A DNA stretch of 64,000 nt from Sulfobacillus thermosulfidooxidans (GTDB lineage: Bacteria > Bacillota > Sulfobacillia > Sulfobacillales > Sulfobacillaceae): assembly GCF_001280565.1 (NCBI RefSeq), contig NZ_LGRO01000001.1:868001-932000 (forward strand), written 5' to 3'. The position numbers and the translations under genes were made by a program. The notes beneath the pieces were generated by a model. That model was not told the DNA's origin and made no database searches. It worked only from the letters and a program-made list of their open reading frames with translations. Positions 61,594 through 64,000 of the stretch are shown here, piece after piece; position 1 is the first letter of the stretch; each line of letters opens with the position of its first letter.

Positions 61594-62376
61594 CGAGAGC
61601 AAGAGCCAAAGGACTGATCCCAGGGCGACTTGGGTGACACGGATTGTTATGAGTATGGCCCACCCTCTTTTTGCCATGATGGTACCGTAAAGCAAAAACG
61701 CGAAGCCGTTCATTAGTAAGATGGGGATGATGAGAAGATTATAGGGTGCGTAAGCTGAGGATAAAATGGGATCCAAGAGCACGCTAAGAGGCGTTAGAGA
61801 CGTTCTAAGACTATGAATCAGAGCTAAAAATCCTCCAATGGTGGTGGTTAAATTCATCGATTGTTCAATAGGATGATGCCAGACGCTGGATGAGGCTTCA
61901 AATGACGGCGGCAGAGGTTGATTCGGGTCGATTTCAGGGAATCCCGCCGTTTCCAAGAGAAATGCAATCATCAGTGAACAGATATCCAATGAGACAATAG
62001 GGACCGTGTGGGGAAAGATTAAAGGGTTATACAAATTTCCCCATAGAGCGGCTAAAGCGATTTGCTTGGGTGAAGCTGACGGTTTAGAACCCACGATGAT
62101 TAATGGCACCACGGGTAAACTAGAAATAGCAAGAAGCGCTGTGCTGAAACGTGGTAAATGCTCGTATGAGCGGGAAAATAGAAACAAAGCTAGGGATAAT
62201 GGCGGGAACAAGGCAGGAACCAGAATATCCCACCAATACATGAGGGTATGGTGCCACAGGCCATAGAAGTGAGACAATGGGCGTGGTTGTAATATTAAGA
62301 AGATAAGGCAGAAACCGAATACGGAAAACAAATCCGCTATGCTTTTCCATGAATATTTCTGAGTATGTATTGGCAT
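61558..62376 (-). CDS. YlbJ-like sporulation membrane protein candidate
   Basis: 272 residues with about seven hydrophobic helices and no charged core, consistent with the nucleoside-transporter-gate-like YlbJ family (segments DILVPALFPPLSLALFLFS, IALAALWGNLYNPLIFP). Sequence resemblance is weak; the call rests mainly on context, because coaD-ylbJ-ylbK-ylbL is the Bacillus order and the patatin and PDZ/Lon genes follow here. Unlike Bacillus, the gene is on the reverse strand and overlaps the coiled-coil gene at its 3' end. GGTGA precedes ATG 62376 on the reverse strand. It could be an unrelated membrane protein. Confidence 0.5.
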   Translation of the reverse strand: MPIHTQKYSWKSIADLFSVFGFCLIFLILQPRPLSHFYGLWHHTLMYWWDILVPALFPPLSLALFLFSRSYEHLPRFSTALLAISSLPVVPLIIVGSKPSASPKQIALAALWGNLYNPLIFPHTVPIVSLDICSLMIAFLLETAGFPEIDPNQPLPPSFEASSSVWHHPIEQSMNLTTTIGGFLALIHSLRTSLTPLSVLLDPILSSAYAPYNLLIIPILLMNGFAFLLYGTIMAKRGWAILITIRVTQVALGSVLWLLLSLFLPQFRAIGF

Positions 62377-62429
62377 TCGTTCACCAAGTTGGAGAAATGG
62401 TTACTCAGAGTATATGTGACGCATTGAAA

Positions 62430-62466
62430 GAACAGCCCACCCAATACGGTCACTTGGGGGTTGTTC
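62430..62466 (+). other. Hairpin in the leader of the patatin gene
   Basis: GAACAGCCC (62430-62438) pairs with GGGTTGTTC (62458-62466), one G-T pair, with an inner CCCAA/TTGGG alternative. It directly precedes GAGGAGGTGA (62467-62476) and so could affect access to this ribosome binding site. Confidence 0.4.
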
Positions 62467-62491
62467 GAGGAGGTGAGTTCATCTCATTAGG

Positions 62492-63277
62492 ATGAGAAAG
62501 AATGGGATCGCATTAGCATTATCGTCAGGGGGCGCCAGAGGTTTGGCCCATATAGGCGTTTTGAAAGTACTAGAACGCTATCAGATACCGATTTTGGCTA
62601 TTGCTGGTTCCTCGATGGGTGGCGTTATTGGGGCGTTGTATTCGACAGGATATTCCGCTGATATGATTGAAGATATTGCAAAGGGTATAAGACGGAGTCA
62701 TTGGATTGATTTTTCTGTATCACGCATGGGACTACTTGCGGGAAAAAAACTTGAAGGACTCATTAATTTATTTACACAAGGCAAGACTTTCGAGGATTGT
62801 CAACCTCCTCTTCAGGTCGTCGCGGTCGACATCGAAAAGGGTTCAGAAGTTATTTTGAAATCCGGGCCTTTAGCCCAGGCCATACGAGCCACAGCATCCA
62901 TTCCAGGTATATTTAGCCCGGTGGTCATGGAGGGGCGCATTTTGGTGGATGGGGGTATTATTAATCGTGTACCGGTGAATGTCATTAAGTCTGTGCCAAA
63001 TAGTATTGTGGTAGCAGTCGATGTCGGAGTTGACTTGGCTCCTCGCGTACAATCGATGTTTGATGTACTATTTCAGACGTTTGACATCATGGCGCGGGAA
63101 TTGCGACAGTGTCAGCCCATTGATGCGGATGTGGTCATTGAGCCGCACGTTGGATTCAGTCGTGAATCGCATGTGAGTCATGTGGAGGAGATCATTCGCG
63201 CCGGCGAGAAAGCCTGTGAACAGGCTATTCCTTATATTCAACAGCTACTTAATGACGATCAAGGAGGCGTTCAATGA
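62492..63277 (+). CDS. Patatin-like phospholipase (RssA/YlbK type)
   Basis: 261-residue serine esterase of the patatin family. The oxyanion loop is ALALSSGGARGLAHIGVLK, the nucleophile elbow GSSMGGVIGAL, and the catalytic Asp in LVDGGIINRVP, forming the Ser-Asp dyad. No signal peptide, so cytoplasmic; the lipid substrate is unknown. In Bacillus ylbK lies between ylbJ and ylbL, and the same PDZ/Lon gene follows here with a 4-nt ATGA overlap. GAGGAGGTGA is 15 nt before the ATG, a long spacing; an in-frame ATT at 62486 is closer. Confidence 0.88.
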   Translation: MRKNGIALALSSGGARGLAHIGVLKVLERYQIPILAIAGSSMGGVIGALYSTGYSADMIEDIAKGIRRSHWIDFSVSRMGLLAGKKLEGLINLFTQGKTFEDCQPPLQVVAVDIEKGSEVILKSGPLAQAIRATASIPGIFSPVVMEGRILVDGGIINRVPVNVIKSVPNSIVVAVDVGVDLAPRVQSMFDVLFQTFDIMARELRQCQPIDADVVIEPHVGFSRESHVSHVEEIIRAGEKACEQAIPYIQQLLNDDQGGVQ

Positions 63278-64000
63278 TCAAACGTAAGCCGCTTAAATGG
63301 ATAGTGTGGAGTGTTGTACTGCTCATAGTGGTCGCTATTGTTTTATGGTTCATTCCCACTTCGTACGTTGTCATTTATCCGGGTGTGACCGGCAACTTGG
63401 CACAAATGGTGAAGGTGCAAGGGGGAAAGCAGCGCAATCACGGCAACTTGCTGATGGTGGCCGTAGGTATTGCCCCCGTCAATGAATTAACGTACATAGG
63501 GTCGCGTTTAGATCCGAACGTGGAATTATTGAAGTCGAGCTATGCGATGGGCGGACTAAACATGAAGCAATATGTCCAATACAATGTCAGTCTTATGAAC
63601 AATAGCAAATTGGCTGCAGAAGTAGCGGGAGAGCGGTTGGCGGGGCTTCATGCTTATGTAAAAACAGTGCCGGGAGCTCTCGTGGTCGGCGTTTTAAAAA
63701 ACGGCAACGCTCAGGGAAAATTGCAACCAGGGGATCTGATTACTAAAATTGGACCCTATCCGATAACAAATCCCAATCAGGTGCATGGGATTATGAAAAA
63801 GCATTTCACTTATGGAGAAATTGTGCCCTTTACTATTGAGCGCCACCATCAAACATTAATCGTTCCCATTCGCACAACCCATATTCCCCAGGACTCGGCC
63901 CCGGCCATCGGCGTGCTCATTTCGGCATTGCAGGTTCCTGTTATTCCAAGACCCGTGACAATCAATAGTGAAGGAATTGGGGGACCAAGTGCAGGGATGA
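63274..64000 (+). CDS. YlbL-type PDZ/Lon-like protease, 3' end outside window
   Basis: Membrane-anchored protease (YlbL/SdrC-like family). Starts MIKRKPLKWIVW, one N-terminal membrane helix (VVLLIVVAIVLWFIP), then an extracytoplasmic region, with the PDZ domain including GVLKNGNAQGKLQPGDLITKIG. The Lon-like catalytic domain begins at about VTINSEGIGGPSAGM, where the Ser of GPSAGM is the nucleophile; the window stops there. The catalytic Lys lies beyond. In Bacillus YlbL modulates the DNA-damage checkpoint by degrading YneA. ATG 63274 overlaps the patatin stop. No stop codon is reached, so the gene is partial at its 3' end. Confidence 0.92.
   Translation, partial: MIKRKPLKWIVWSVVLLIVVAIVLWFIPTSYVVIYPGVTGNLAQMVKVQGGKQRNHGNLLMVAVGIAPVNELTYIGSRLDPNVELLKSSYAMGGLNMKQYVQYNVSLMNNSKLAAEVAGERLAGLHAYVKTVPGALVVGVLKNGNAQGKLQPGDLITKIGPYPITNPNQVHGIMKKHFTYGEIVPFTIERHHQTLIVPIRTTHIPQDSAPAIGVLISALQVPVIPRPVTINSEGIGGPSAGM

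Noticed and set aside
1-64000. Mobile elements, CRISPR arrays, rRNA and tRNA genes
   Set aside because: No transposase, integrase, regularly spaced direct repeats, rRNA segments or tRNA-like cloverleaf sequences were seen; the two tRNA-related elements are T-box leaders.

Overview
This 64 kb window looks like chromosomal core sequence from an endospore-forming Firmicute, most likely a Sulfobacillus-type lineage. The evidence for a spore former is direct: spoVM, an alpha/beta SASP gene, gpr, a SpoVB-type flippase, yqhV and a ylbJ-ylbK-ylbL neighbourhood. The Sulfobacillus placement is inference. It rests on mid-range GC, frequent GTG/TTG starts, an HspR-type MerR-dnaK-dnaJ-clpB heat-shock operon of the kind known from Actinobacteria and Thermus, and phosphosulfolactate genes. 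I saw no phage, transposase, CRISPR array, rRNA or tRNA.

Layout. 1-9 kb: 3' part of a citrate synthase gene, two poorly known small proteins, a 47-codon gene too short for routine ORF calling, a type IIA calcium P-type ATPase, dapF, a DedA protein and an exported LolA/RseB-like protein. 9-25 kb: the conserved information-processing and cell-wall-signalling block remA-rpoZ-coaBC-(maoC)-priA-def-fmt-rsmB-rlmN-prpC-prkC-rsgA, a small membrane protein, spoVM, hslO, rpmB (reverse), an Asp23 gene and recG. Compared with Bacillus, gmk, rpe, thiN and fakA are absent from this block.

25-37.5 kb: aromatic amino acid biosynthesis in two T-box-controlled units. A leader with candidate specifier UGG precedes trpEGDCFBA, and a second leader with candidate specifier UAC precedes aroF-tyrA-aroA. 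The discriminator-pairing base in each T-box fits the predicted tRNA. GlcNAc kinase and nagA follow and may belong to the second unit. 37.5-40.5 kb: divergent adenine deaminase and 8-oxoguanine deaminase genes around a palindrome, then a Yip1-like membrane protein.

40.5-47 kb: HspR-like regulator, dnaK, a DnaJ with half of the usual zinc region, clpB and a TlpA-type thioredoxin. A TCTTATC-N7-GATAAGA inverted repeat upstream has the geometry of the HspR operator HAIR. 47-55 kb: SpoVB-like flippase, GT87-like membrane glycosyltransferase, gpr, a molybdate/tungstate ABC system whose last gene fuses an XRE helix-turn-helix to a ligand-binding domain, and an ssp gene with a sigma-G-like promoter. 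55-64 kb: MFS transporter, comA-comB (sulfolactate), DUF441 protein, YqhV, polysaccharide deacetylase, rsmD (apparently starting at ATT), coaD, a coiled-coil protein, a reverse-strand YlbJ-like gene, a patatin and a YlbL-type PDZ/Lon protease cut by the window end exactly at its catalytic serine motif.
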